From: Rhipicephalus microplus
Lineage: Eukaryota; Arthropoda; Arachnida; Ixodida; Ixodidae
DNA length: 64,000 bases
Reading direction: 5' to 3'
NCBI RefSeq assembly: GCF_043290135.1
Contig: NC_134705.1
Span: 37,513,771 to 37,577,770, forward strand
The notes under the pieces were generated by a model. The model was given only the letters and a program-made list of their open reading frames with translations. It made no database searches and had not been told where the DNA came from. Below, piece after piece: positions 23,703 through 34,800 of the stretch. A program made the translations under genes and the position numbers. The number at the start of each line of letters is the position of its first letter. The first letter of the stretch is position 1.

Positions 23703-24708
23703 GCTGAAAGTGGTTGCAGTACGCAAAGAAATTAATTTTAAAAACCATTGACAGTATAACCACCAGAGCTATTTTTTAAAGTGTGCTTTGTTCTTGAGAG
23801 CAGGAATTATCACAAAAGACTCTAAAACCTTTACCTCTTAGCCTGCATTCAAACAGGATTCCAGTGAAAACAAAGAATGATAACATGCCAATGAATAATC
23901 TGACACTCGCCGCATATGATACTCAAAACGTTGCTGGAAAAGGAGTCCGACGTTGACACAGGAGAAAAACTGTGTGAATGAAATTCGAAAGGGCATTTTC
24001 AATTTTATAGATAAATAATAATATTTGAAATTTCGCCTAAACGCGATTTCATTCCCGACATCATTCACCCTAATCCGGAAAGATAGTTTGGTGGAGTCAC
24101 TCTCAGAATGCATTTCTCACAAGACAGCCTTCAGATTCAGCCTTCGGTCTGCCCTCTTGATTCTACTTTTTCATTCAGGAAACCGTGCTGGATCTGTTAT
24201 TGCAGGGGGAACAAGACACCTTTTCCTTGATTGAACGGTGACTTCTTTGACACAGCGGCACAATACACGTCCTTTCTTTGCATTGCCGCTTAGCTTTTAA
24301 CATCTCAGGGTGTTGCAGTGTACATATGGTGCCGTCGAACTTCACAGTAAATCAGATTGCAGCTGCCACACTGATTTCAAACGTGGCGAGGCTCCGGCAG
24401 CAACAAGACGAGAAGGATTTCGCGCGTTCGTGCACCCAGTCGATACGCAGCGCCGCTTGTGGCATCTGAGTGGTGTCATCACATGCACGGCCAGCCTTTC
24501 TCGTAAAGAATGCGCGCGCTCAGCCAACTAGGCAGTATATTTCTAGACACTCTAGCGGGTGCAGGTGGCCGCGGTATGGTTACATTGTAGTATCGTGGCT
24601 ACAAGGAGAGGTGTCAGCATAGGTGCACCGGAGAGTGAGTGAAAATTCATTCGGATGCGGCGGCACTGCGGTCGCTTTCGAGATGCCCCTCCTCGCACGT
24701 ATCAGTCG
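23702..24708. other. Mostly unassigned; short repeat at 24513-24561
   Basis: The GGCAGTATATTTCTAGACAC segment is the inverted partner of 22664-22710. Nothing else is recognised. Confidence 0.4.
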
Positions 24709-24778
24709 TTTTTAGATGCGGAAGCATCTTATACTCGCGCCTTGTAGTGCGCCGTCCGCGCCGTCCGCACCGCTTCTC

Positions 24779-24980
24779 GAACATTCGACAGCTGACACGC
24801 GCGCATGCGCCGTCGCGCCGTCGCCCACCATCTGTTCCGCGCGCGCTTCTCCTTCGAGAACATTCGACAGCTGACAGCGCATGCGCCGTCGCGCCGTCGC
24901 CATCTGTGCCGCGCGCGCGCTTCTCCTTCGAGAACATTCAACAGCTGACAGTGCATGCGCCGTCGCGCTGTATATATACT
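24779..24980 (+). repeat. Promoter-like 74-79 bp monomers
   Basis: Units starting at 24779, 24858 and 24932 each contain GAACATTC, an E-box CAGCTG and a GCGCATGCGC palindrome (24801-24810, 24877-24886; altered to GTGCATGCGC in the third). The palindrome equals the core of the NRF-1 binding consensus. The first two units also have CATCTG and a GCGCGC run. The third unit ends in the TATA box. The arrangement resembles monomer-type retrotransposon promoters. Confidence 0.75.
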
Positions 24981-25003
24981 CAAGGTCGGCGCTCACTCGC
25001 TCA
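24971..25003 (+). promoter_or_regulatory. TATA box plus arthropod initiator
   Basis: TATATATA is at 24971-24978, and TCAGTT, the arthropod initiator consensus, starts at 25001. The 30 bp spacing is ideal for RNA polymerase II, giving a predicted start at about 25003. The split copy has the same pair on the minus strand (TATA at 37728-37735, AACTGA at 37700-37705), so the arrangement is conserved between copies. Confidence 0.6.
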
Positions 25004-25058
25004 GTTGCCGCTCGTCAGTTGGTTTGTACGGCGCGTCGACGTCCAAGGTCGCGGTGAA

Positions 25059-25199
25059 ATGAATTCCAACGAATCCACAAGCACAATGATCGACGTCCCT
25101 TCGACCAGCGCCGTCCTTTCGCATACGTGTGTACGTGTTCACTCATTTAACACCCCCTCCTACAACCACGTTAACCAATTTAGCCATCGACCCAAGTAA
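25059..25199 (+). CDS. Short ORF in the 0.64 kb element, 46 codons
   Basis: The ATG at 25059 is in good context (GTGAAATGA) about 56 bp after the predicted start site. The frame is Ser/Thr/His-rich and matches no family. The stop TAA lies inside a splice-donor-like AAGTAAGT (GT at 25196), so splicing there would remove the stop and fuse the peptide to a downstream exon. The other copy has the same start (minus strand, ATG at 37647), but most differences between copies change amino acids, so protein-level constraint is not evident. Confidence 0.3.
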   Translation: MNSNESTSTMIDVPSTSAVLSHTCVRVHSFNTPSYNHVNQFSHRPK

Positions 25200-25345
25200 G
25201 TCGCAATTTAACACCCCATTTCACAACCACGTTAACCAATTTAGCCATCGACCCAAGTAAGTCGCACTTTAACACCCCGTTAACCAATTATATGCTCCGC
25301 ATCCTCCTCAGTGTTCCCCCGAGGGAAGCTGCGGGCAATTTTTTT

Positions 25346-26345
25346 GTTGCAAGTATTTCACGCTACCCTGTGAAATAGCAAAGTCTACCAGTCACAATTC
25401 TAGCGGTGCACTCCAAAGCGTGTATTGGCACAGAAAACTAGTGTTTTTAATTTACTTCCTAGTATATCAGCTACAAAAAACGGCTTGCCATGAGCTTGAC
25501 ACCAAAAAATAGTCTGCAGTTTTCACTTATAACACCGTGTTCTCCGTGACGTCTCAATGGAGGTAGAGTTATCGGCGACTGTTCTTTTTATGACTCTACA
25601 CCTCAACGTAGAATTTTTCAAGCAAAACATTTGTTTTCACGAAAGCGAAAAACAACATGAAAAATGAACAAAACTTATGCGATAAGGTTGAAGAGAAGTG
25701 CAAGATATACGAAACAGCTAAAGCAAGTGAATAAGGCAACTAAAAAGAACAAAAAGTATACGATGATACAATGAGCACACATACGTACCTGACATTGAGA
25801 TTTCATGGGCAAACATACATAGAGTCACAAACCAGTTCACAAAAAGTTCATTTCTGCGTATGTGAAAGACAGCCAGACATTGACATCACAGATGTTATTT
25901 GGAAATTTGTAACAATGTGAGGAAGACAATTGTAAAATCGTGCGAAACAACAAGGTGAGTAATGCAGAAACACATAAAATAAAACCTTGTTGGCTGAGTT
26001 AACATTAGGACAGTTAAGTCGTACGCCTAAACCTCAAGCACTTCTTTTTTTCGCTCTTTTTTTTATTAGACGCAATTTCTCCGGCAATAAGAAAATGCAT
26101 TCTGCTCAGTGTAAAGAATTCAATTATCTGATTTGTCACTTCCAGTTTGTGGTGTTCACAGCCGACCATATTTAACCTCTTCACACACAGGCAAGAGATA
26201 ACGTCTGTCATGTTGTCACTTTTCAACTTGTAGAAACTGAAGCGATAGGTGAATGCATCTTACATCGCTTTGACCAGGTCTGTTAAGGACTCAGAAGGGT
26301 ACAGAAGGCAACCTCTGTCTATATAATGTGTGAAGCATGATTCTG
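25346..26345. other. Unassigned AT-rich stretch
   Basis: Nothing recognised on either strand. Confidence 0.35.
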
Positions 26346-26621
26346 CTAGAAGCAAGCAAGAATTCTCAGAGTGAAGAAACACCTGCTACATTCATTGCAC
26401 TTCGTCTTTTTCACCATCTTCTGGGTCACATAGCCACCTACGTAATGAATGATCCGGGAGTCACTTTTGCGTCCAATGAGATCAGTGTGGTCAGGAAGGG
26501 CTTCGCCAGCAACAATCATTTCATGTACCACGTTGAGGTGTCCCACATCTAGCAGCTCCTCCAGCTTTTTCTCCAGTTTCATGGAATTATTGTTGATGCT
26601 CGTACATAGAAGGCTGCTCAT
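26346..26621 (-). pseudogene. Transposase-like fragment, possibly P-element/THAP type
   Basis: The 91-codon minus-strand frame contains IIHYVGGYVTQKMVKKTKC followed by N-E-C. This resembles the segment 'Y-V-A/G-G-Y-V-x-x-K ... K-C-x-x-C' near the end of the catalytic region in THAP/P-element-derived transposases, which is recognition from memory. A further open stretch on the same strand near 26890-27000 has a C-V-V-C-G motif but is out of register. It is truncated at both ends, with no terminal repeats found. Confidence 0.35.
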
Positions 26622-27279
26622 AACTCCAGAAGTTGATTCAACTGGAGGGTCACTGTGCCAAACTGTAAAAACTGAGGCAATTCATAGAGATAGAAAACTG
26701 TCTCGGTGTAGGGTGCTCATTCGAGCCAGTCATTGGCTTCAGAATACCAAAAAGGTTTAAAGCAGGTCTTGGCACAGGCAAGACATAATCAAGTATTTAT
26801 AGCCCAAGGTTTTCATGAAATAGTGCAGGATGGAAATGGTGCTCGTTAAAGTGACGCGGAATCATTCGGCAGTTGATTCACTCAGAAACCCACCCTCCTT
26901 AGGTAGAGCTTTTTTCGAAGTTGCTAAGAAGCCGTTGATAGCATGCTTGTAGCTACGGAAATGAGATCCACACACAACGCAGTTTTTTTTCGGTGGCTTC
27001 GCACGTTTTAAGGCCTAGCGCCATTCATCGTCAAAAAAGCAGAGAAAACAGAGGCTTTCTCCCCTTGTTTGTGGGTCGAAGCATATTATGCAATGCATCC
27101 AGGTGCAAAGCAGTGTCTTTGCTGTTTACTGATCACTGTGGCATGGTCACAATTACATGTATGGATTCCGAACAAGTCGAAATAGGCACAGCGCAAACGT
27201 TGCCACTTGCGAGCACACCAGCAAGCGAGTGTAAAAGTGCCGCGTTAGTGGCTGGTGAGCGCTCACGACCCATCTCGGG
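26622..27279. other. Unassigned, may include decayed transposase sequence
   Basis: Apart from the possible C-x2-C stretch near 26960-26985 (minus strand), nothing is recognisable. Confidence 0.3.
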
Positions 27280-27391
27280 GCCCCACCGCGGTGGTCTAGT
27301 GGCTAAGGTACTCGGCTGCTGACCCGCTGGTCGCGAGATCGAATCCCGGCTGCGGTGGCGGCACTTCCGATGGAGGCGGAAATGTTGTAGG
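27280..27391 (+). mobile_element. Ruka-like SINE, head only
   Basis: The head is well preserved (GCCCCACCGCGGTGGTCTAG; B box GAGATCGAATCCC), with the start of the body up to AAATGTTGTAGG. Homology then stops abruptly, so the insertion is 3'-truncated or interrupted. It lies 220 bp from an oppositely oriented full copy. Confidence 0.8.
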
Positions 27392-27613
27392 AAACGTTGA
27401 TCCAGTGCTATACGCCGCCCCTCGCATCATTGAATCGCTGAAAGGGACCTGAAGCTGAGTCCCAACTTCCAGGAGCCACCATTGTGGCCGATTTCAGAGT
27501 TGGCGCACCTACATTATTGACATCACAGTCGTTGTTGCCCTTCGGCCACACTTGAGCTAGCAGGGTGCTATTCAGTGACTGCTGTGACCATGCCTGATGT
27601 AAACATGTGGATG

Positions 27614-27848
27614 ATTTGATTTGTGGGGTAACGTCCCAAAACCACCATATGATTATGAGAGACGCCGTAGTGGAGGGCTCCGGAAATTTCGACCACCTGG
27701 GGTTCTTTAACGTGCACCCAAATCTGAGTACACGGGCCTACAACAATTCCGCCGCCATCGGAAATGCAGCCGCCACAGCCGGGATTCGATCCCGCGACCG
27801 GCGGGTCAGCAGCCGAGTACCTTAGCCACTAGACCACCGTGGCGGGTC
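27614..27848 (-). mobile_element. Ruka-like SINE, full length
   Basis: Complete on the minus strand, from the head (GACCCGCCACGGTGGTCTAG, ending at 27848) through GGTTCTTTAACGTGCACCC on the plus strand to the CCCCACAAATC-type 3' end at 27614. It is the least diverged copy here and serves as the reference for the others. Confidence 0.85.
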
Positions 27849-28598
27849 GTAAACATGGGGAACGTGAAGAAACTTCAAGAAAATCTTTGCACCCAAATGA
27901 CAATGATTAAGTTGATGGCAACGACAAGTGTTAATATGCAGCAGTATTTGAATGTGAGCACATAATGCAGGCAGCACGGAAGTGCATCAGTGTTCTGTGT
28001 GTAAGGAGGAAAAATAACATTACGCTGTAGTGGGTTGTCTCTTGAGCCAGAAGTGCCGAGCGTGATCTGTTTGCCCAAGCGCCTTGATTCCTGTGTCGAT
28101 TGTCGCCGCCCACTTTCACTATCGACAGACCTGCTGTGCAAGTGCTACTAACACCAGCAAGCCCCCATTCATGTGTACCATTTTGCACGCTAGCTGGCAC
28201 TTGGTGGCTCATGTTCTCGGAGCTGTGCCAAACTGAAACTAGTCTGTAATAAATAGAGGGCAATTGTTCATCTGTCCTCTCTTGCAGCAAGCATTGTGCC
28301 ACATTGTCACTGAGAGGCTGTCAACAATATTATTATTGCAAGATAAAAAATTTCCGTAAGTGCCTCTTTAAGCAATAATCACAAGCCACAACCTTCAAGT
28401 TTCTCACTGTCTCACTTGTTTGTCCTCTTGATGCGCGAGAACGTCAACACGGGGCTACAATGAGGATCTTGTTCTTAGGCTGAAGGACACTCCATGGTAG
28501 CTTTGGGGCCTCCTTGCATCGCGACAGCGACCAAGCCCACTGCTCCTTCTTTTGCTCTCATATGAACCTGTATTCGAATGTCTCTTTTATTCTTTTTT
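27849..28598. other. Unassigned stretch
   Basis: Minus-strand open frames at 27875-28302 overlap in two phases and have no motif. Nothing else is recognised. Confidence 0.3.
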
Positions 28599-29283
28599 TA
28601 GGACGATAGTCTTTCTTGGGAACCTTGGACGAAAAAAAGCTGGCCTGTGTGTCTGCCTGTACATTTGTCTGTATGTCCGCCCTTAATGGTAGCCTAAGCG
28701 CACCAAAGTGGCCAAACGATACTCCAAATGGCCGACCCCATCCGCAGCGTCAACCAATACTGTTCAAGATTCAGCGTTCATATTCGTGCGATTGTCAATT
28801 AAAAAGTAATTATTGCGCATATCTGAGGCACCTCGACCACACGTCCATATTGCGTACGTGTGTCTTTTACTAGAAAAAGGCATACATAATAATTCTAAGG
28901 ACCATAGGTTTATCGCGTTGCGCTGACGAGGCAACGCTTGCACGTAAAGGCAAGTGTTTCCGCTTTGCTAAGACGACACGGTTGTAGCACCTACACGTCG
29001 CCTTGCGTTCTACACCTTATCACCTCCGAGACGAGAGCGCAGGGCGCGCGCATTTCCTTTTCCAAGCTAACTGCCCCATAGTGCTCATGTCTCACGTCTG
29101 AAATAACTTGATGCGCTCGTTCGCCCCCGCTGCACACTCGAGGCACTCTAACGCAGTGCCTACAGAATACCATTTGCCGGGTTTATTGCGCAGAACATCA
29201 AATAAACGTTTTGTTCCCTCTCTTCAGACGCAAGACGTCGTTTGACTACATTTGCAGTGTAACATGCAAATACGGGGCAAATT
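28599..29283 (+). mobile_element. (CTGT)n HINE-like element, copy E, complete
   Basis: A T-run of seven precedes the left palindrome (AGGACGATAGTCTTT). The microsatellite is reduced to scattered CTGT units. All central blocks are present. The right end has a damaged inverted palindrome, then ATTTGCA (29250-29256) pairing with TGCAAAT (29265-29271), then TACGGGGCAAATTTTTTT. It is about 685 bp, encodes no protein, and is one of two copies with both ends. Confidence 0.8.
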
Positions 29284-31625
29284 TTTTTGTGTCTGTGGAA
29301 ATTCAATACGTTACACTTACTCTGAAAGTGTTGCTATTACACTTAAAATATACTTGCATAACTACTTTGAAGAACAGAGTTTCAATAGTGAATATAATCC
29401 AAGAAGTTTCACACTTTTGAATTAAAACACGTAAATAGAAGGTCTCACAGAAGAATATGCCTGTAGCTCTAGGCATGTGCGTGAGTTTTGGTCCGTGGCA
29501 TTGGCACCACACTTAAATTGGCACTTGATTTTTCCACTGACAACAAGAAATGCGGTAAAAATGTGAAGTAAACGATGAGTAGGGGTACACAAATATTCAT
29601 ATTTTTTAATATTTTTAGCAGTGTTTACTTTTCGATTCAATTCCTATTAGAAAATTTGCTATTTCAACTATTTGAACTTACCAAAGACAAAAAATACGGT
29701 CAACGTCTCATTGAAAGGAATCCTCCAAATTTTCATTATGTTTCACCTGATCACGCTCGCATCGCGTTAAAGCGGCCTTTCTGGCTTTGCTACGGTTGCA
29801 AATGTATTTACTCGAGAAAAGATTGATTCTCACAAGAAGATGATGGATGTGGCATAGGGGCTCATTTATAGTGGCATTGGACCTGAAATTCGATCAACTC
29901 TCTGGCTGCATGAAATCATGCATGTAAAAACTATTCAGTTGCTGCATCGCCTCATTCTGAATAAGGCAACTACGAAACGCTATCCTACCAGCACTTCATC
30001 AATTTTGCCAAAAGGAAAGCTTTCATCTTATAAGAAATACCTTCGAAAGCTTCTCCAACTTTTTTTTGTAATTTCACACGAAGTACTTGAAACGTAATCT
30101 AGAAGTATTTTTAGAAAAATATTTAATTCGCACTCACATTTCAATATTCGAATTCACTTTGGCAAGCAAACGTTAACAAAAAGTTTCAAGAGAAGTCGAA
30201 AAACCAGAAATAGCTTAGCATTCAATCACACACTTCTGCTACAGAAAATTTTTCCTCTTATTCTTCAAGCACTTTAATGAGGTTGAAGCAAGCAAAACCA
30301 TACCAAGCATAGCCAATTAAGGGCACACTAGTGTCAAAGAGGAGACCTCTTCCTCTTGTTCTTCGAGTGGCTTGAGAATAATAATAAATGTCCAGCAATA
30401 TAGGTGCCTGGCTTATCTGCTGTGAACATTTATGTTGTTTTCAAACTGTTTTTTAAATTGTAGCAGATGGCAGACCTACAGAAATTAGACATGCTAAAAT
30501 GGGCAATTCTAGCAATTTCAGTAAAGTAAACACAACGCTCTCCACGAAGCAATTAAAGTGGCCCAGCAACGCTTTTTGAGCATTGTCAGAAAATGCTGCC
30601 GAGGGTAGCCGATGCACCTTTGAGAAAGTGAGAAAGATATTATTGGGCAGCACTCAGCCTGTCATTCATAATTTATCATCCGTCACTTGAAAAACACTGT
30701 TTTTCCTCAACAAATAAGGGTCGAAATTCAAGTGACTTCGCTTCAAGTGCAATGTCTACAACCACAACGGGAAGCTGCCGCTTGCCCGTGCACTTGTTTG
30801 TGATTACTCTGCGAAGAAGCCCCATGGTTGAAGAAGAAAAAAAAGAGAATGAAAATGCTCAAGGTCATGACGCACGTTCATAAAGGGGTATAGTTTTTTG
30901 CCCCCTAGTCCTCCACTTCTGCATAGCTTTTAGAGCACTCACTCGAACGAAAGGAGGAAGCAAGCACGAAAAGCTTGTGACTAATTCCTGTAGCTCGATC
31001 CGCTAGTACTTCACAGATTGTAAAACGTTTTGCAACAGACGATTTGCGATGATTTAGGTTGCTCTAATGAAGACATTTGATGATTACTTGGAAATGCTTT
31101 TAAAAGCTTCTTCATTACAAGGCAATGCGAACTTGCGCCTGTAACATGAAGGTAGGCACTCTTCAACCTGATATGGTTTGGTTATGATTTAACATAGTCA
31201 TCATAATTTCAGCTTGCAGTTTCACATTTATTGGACCTGTTCCAAAACTTCACCCACTGTACAACCCCCACCTTTAAATCAGCCAATTATTCAAAAATGA
31301 AAGAAATGCGATCATTATGTGATCAAATTGATTACATGCATGAAAAAGAGATGAGTTCAAACAGAAGCAGCGTAAATGGCATATTCAGGCCGTATGAGGG
31401 ATATCGTAAAACTGGTAGTGAAGAGTAATATAGTATCAACAGCAAACAAAAATTTAAAGAAGCTCAGCTGCCTACCTTGTTATTTATGAGGGCCAAAACT
31501 GTAAGCGGAAGTTCCCCACTGGCACCAAGAAAAAAAGACTTGGATAGTTTAGTCAGCCATAAAATAAGGTGATCCCACACAAGCATGCAACCATAACCGA
31601 CACAAACGAGCACTCAAATAACATT
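29284..31625. other. Unassigned AT-rich stretch
   Basis: I find no gene, RNA or repeat family here. Open frames below 85 codons lack motifs. The stretch at 29590-29690 is very AT-rich. Confidence 0.35.
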
Positions 31626-31818
31626 AAAAAAAATTGCCCGCAGCTTCCCTCGGGGGAACACTGAGGAGGATGCGGAGCATATAATTGGTTAACGGGGTGT
31701 TAAAGTGCGACTTACTTGGGTCGATGGCTAAATTGGTTAACGTGGTTGTGAAATGGGGTGTTAAATTGCGACTTACTTGGGTCGATGGCTAAATTGGTTA
31801 ATGTGGTTGTAGGAGGGG

Positions 31819-31832
31819 GTGTTGAATGAGTG
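31819..31832. repeat. Target-site duplication of the LINE, 3' side
   Basis: GTGTTGAATGAGTG is identical to 37553-37566. The matching site in the uninterrupted element is 25140-25153, with one mismatch in the other orientation. The adjacent TGAG repeats of the LINE tail make the exact inner edge uncertain by a few bases. Confidence 0.75.
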
Positions 31833-31882
31833 AGTGAGTGAGTAACAACTTTATTAGTCGAAGGGGTGAGGGGTAAGGGAGG

Positions 31883-34800
31883 CTAAGCCACGAAGGCTGC
31901 CAGGCTGTGCTTCTCGATGACTTCTTCCGCTCGTTTCAGGACCCGTGTCTGGATGTCTATGTCGTTGCTGGAGAGAAGGGCCTCCCATTGTCCCTCGGTG
32001 GGGGGTGAGCAAAGGAGGTCGGCGGGCGGGGGATCCTCCGGGCAGCCCCAGAGGATGTGGTTCAACGAGGCAACGTTGCCGCACAGGCAGCAGCGTAGAT
32101 CGATGGCACCTGGGTGCATGTATGAAAACACGAGGGGGCACGGGAAGGTGCGGGTCTGTAGGCGACGCCAGGCGATCTCGGACCGCTTGGGAAGGCTGCT
32201 GTGAGGATGTGAATAGAAATATCGCTCGAGGCGATAGTGCTGAGTGATGTCGTGGTAGGTGACCAGGGGCTCCGGCACCAGGGCGTCCGACTCTGAGTGG
32301 CCCACCGCTCGGTCGACGAATCCTCGAGCGCGTTGGTGAGCTGTCTCGTTGCCGGGGTGACCCGAGTGGGCGGGGACCCAGATCAGTTCTATGCGGCACT
32401 GCTCATCTTGCTGCAGTAGGGGCGGAAGTAGCCGTAAGGTGGTAGGCGAGACGAGACCTCGCGCGAAATTCGAGATGGCTTGTTTCGAGTCGCTGATTAT
32501 GACGCTTGCGTCAGCCGAGGTCGCGGCCAAAGCAATGGCCACTTCCTCCGCCTCGACGGCGTAAGGCGTTCTGACGGTGCCAGCCGTGATGGTCGGCCCC
32601 AAAGGAGCTGAGGAGGGCGACACGGAAACGACTACGAAGGCGTCCCTGCGTGCATTGTATCGGGCCGCATCTACGTAGGCGACGGCCGGATGGTCGGCGT
32701 ACTTTGCGTGAAGCATGGCGGCACGGGCTTGGCGGCGAGCGTCGTGGTGGCCCGCCAGCATATTCTTAGGTAGCGGCTTGATGTAGAACGCCGCTCGAAT
32801 AGCATGGGGTAATGAGACCAGATCCGGAGGGTGGGAGGAGGTGTCGTGGCCGATGGAGGAAAGGATGTGGCGACCGGTCGGCGAACGGTAAAGGCGTTGC
32901 ACTTGAGCGGAGCGGTGAGCCTCAATCAACTCGTCGAGCGTGTTGTGTACACCCAAACGGAGGAGACGATCGGTGGACGTGTTGGGGGGAAGGCCGAGGG
33001 CAGTCTTGTATGCCCGGCGGATGAGGACGTCAATTTTATCGCGTTCCGATTTTAGGAGACGTGTATAAGGAAGGCCGTACGTGAGGCGGGAAACGACGAA
33101 AGCGTCGACAAGGCGAAGTAGATCGTGTTCTCGCATGCCCTCACGCCGCGCACGGACACGGGCGAGCATACGTGCGGTCTGCTGCACCGAGAGCGAGAGC
33201 TTGTCTATGGTGTGTGTATTATGGCGGTTGGACTGTAGGATCAGCCCGAGCACGCGGAGATGCGAAACGACGGGGACAGGAGTAGAGTTGGCATGAACCG
33301 TGATGGTGGGGTGGGGAGTTTTGTAGCGACGCCGGTCGGGAGGCCGCATGAGAAGAAGGGCCGATTTGGCCGCTGAGCAAGTAAGACCGGCCGCGTGCAC
33401 GTGGGACGTGACGACGTCGGTTGCGCGTTGCAACGTCTGCTCGATATGGCCGTCAGAGCCCGACGTGACCCAGAGAGCAATATCGTCCGCGTACAGGGTG
33501 TGTTTAAGACCGGGGATACGGTCCAGCTTGCCAGGAAGCGAGCGGAGGACAAGATTAAATAGAAAAGGCGACAAGACGGCGCCCTGAGGGGTGCCACGAG
33601 GGCCAAGCTCGTACGTGGGAGACGGGAGGTCCCCTATGATGATTTCGGCCGTGCGGGCGGTGAGGAACGCGCGAATGTAGTTGTAGGTGCGGGTGCCGGG
33701 ATTGAGGGCTGCGAGTTCGGCAAGGATAGCCGAATGGGAGACGTGGTCGAACGCCTTGTGAAGGTCCAGGCTAAGGAGAGCCTTTGTGTCTGAAAATGTG
33801 GGTGGGTCGAGGAGGTCATGGTGGAGTTGTAAGAGGACATCTTGCGTGGATAGGTGGGGGCGGAAACCAAGCATGGTGTGGGGAAGGAGATGGTGTGCGT
33901 CCGTGTACGTTTGCAAGCGAGCGAGAACGACATGTTCTAGAAGCTTGCCGACGCACGAGGTGAGTGAAATGGGCCTGAGATTCTCGATTGTGAGTTTCTT
34001 GCCCGGCTTGGGGATGAAAGCCACGCGAGCGTGTTTCCATGATTGGGGGAGGTTGCCGGAGCGCCAGCACTCGTTGAGGAACGAAGTGAGGGTAGCAGCC
34101 GAAGGGGCGTCGAGGTTTCGGAGGAGCTTGTTGGGGATGCGATCTGGGCCGGGGGCGGAAGTGGTGCGGAGCTTCTGTAATGCCGCGTAGACCTCCGCTT
34201 CCGTGATATCGGCGTCCAGTACTGGGTTGGGGGCCCCAGAGTAGGACGCGAGAGGGGGAGGAGGTGTGCCAGGAGGCAGAAGCTGAAGGTATTTGGCGGA
34301 CAGGTCTGCCATCAGCGACGGAGTGTCGCCGGGATAAGCCCGGACCACTCGTTGTAACTGCTGCCGAGCGACCAACTTGGCAGAAGCAGGGTCGAGGAGG
34401 TGGCGGAGGAGATGCCAGGACTGTCTGCAGCCCAACTGACCAGAGAGACCCGAGCAGAGCTGCTCCCACTGTTGGCGGGCGAGCGCGGTGGTGTGTTGCT
34501 CGATCGTACGATCGAGGTGCGCAATGCGGCGGCGTAAGCGACGGTTGTGACGTTGCTTCTGCCAACGGTTGCAAAGGCCGGTGCGGGCGGCCCACAGGTG
34601 GGCAAGACGGGCGTCAGTTGCCGGATAGTCCTTCGTGGTGGGGATCGAGGCGGTGACTGCGTCGAGGTCCTCTAGCAGCTGGTCGGTCCACGTCGAGAGG
34701 TCCTCGATGTTGGAAGTGGCGGAGTGCAACCGGCGTTCTCGGAAAGCGTCCCAGTCTGTATAGCGGGCCGTGTGTGGGCGCGGCTTGCTGGGGGAGGTGA

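Larger units (their letters stand above)
24709..25345 (+). mobile_element. 0.64 kb HINE-like element with promoter and first-exon features (uninterrupted copy)
   Basis: The boundaries follow from comparison with the split copy at 31626-37997. The left end is T5 followed by the palindrome AGATGC-GGAA-GCATCT. The right end has the related palindrome ATGC-TCC-GCAT at 25292-25302, then TTCCC-CCGA-GGGAA (a perfect hairpin), then GCGGGCAATTTTTTT. Inside are 2.5 GC-rich monomers (24779-24980), a TATA box, an initiator, a 46-codon ORF, and two 61 bp repeats, each ending in a splice-donor-like AAGTAAGT. The end structure parallels the (CTGT)n family. No transposase is encoded. This copy is the empty site of the LINE inserted in the other one. 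Confidence 0.75.

Noticed and set aside
23151..23763. Long open frames (up to 191 codons) rich in YLSI/SVCL or TDRQ repeats
   Set aside because: They are translations of the tetranucleotide array in several phases on both strands; a 4 bp repeat without stops gives such frames automatically.
24639..25199. 186-codon plus-strand frame
   Set aside because: It begins upstream of the predicted transcription start and runs through promoter monomers; only the last 46 codons lie downstream of the TATA/Inr pair.
24709..25345. Short copy as an internal-deletion derivative of the LINE
   Set aside because: A 14 bp repeat could mediate such a deletion, but the LINE has its own AATAAA and (CTCA)n tail inside the repeat and its own 5' region absent from the short copy, so nested insertion with target duplication is simpler.
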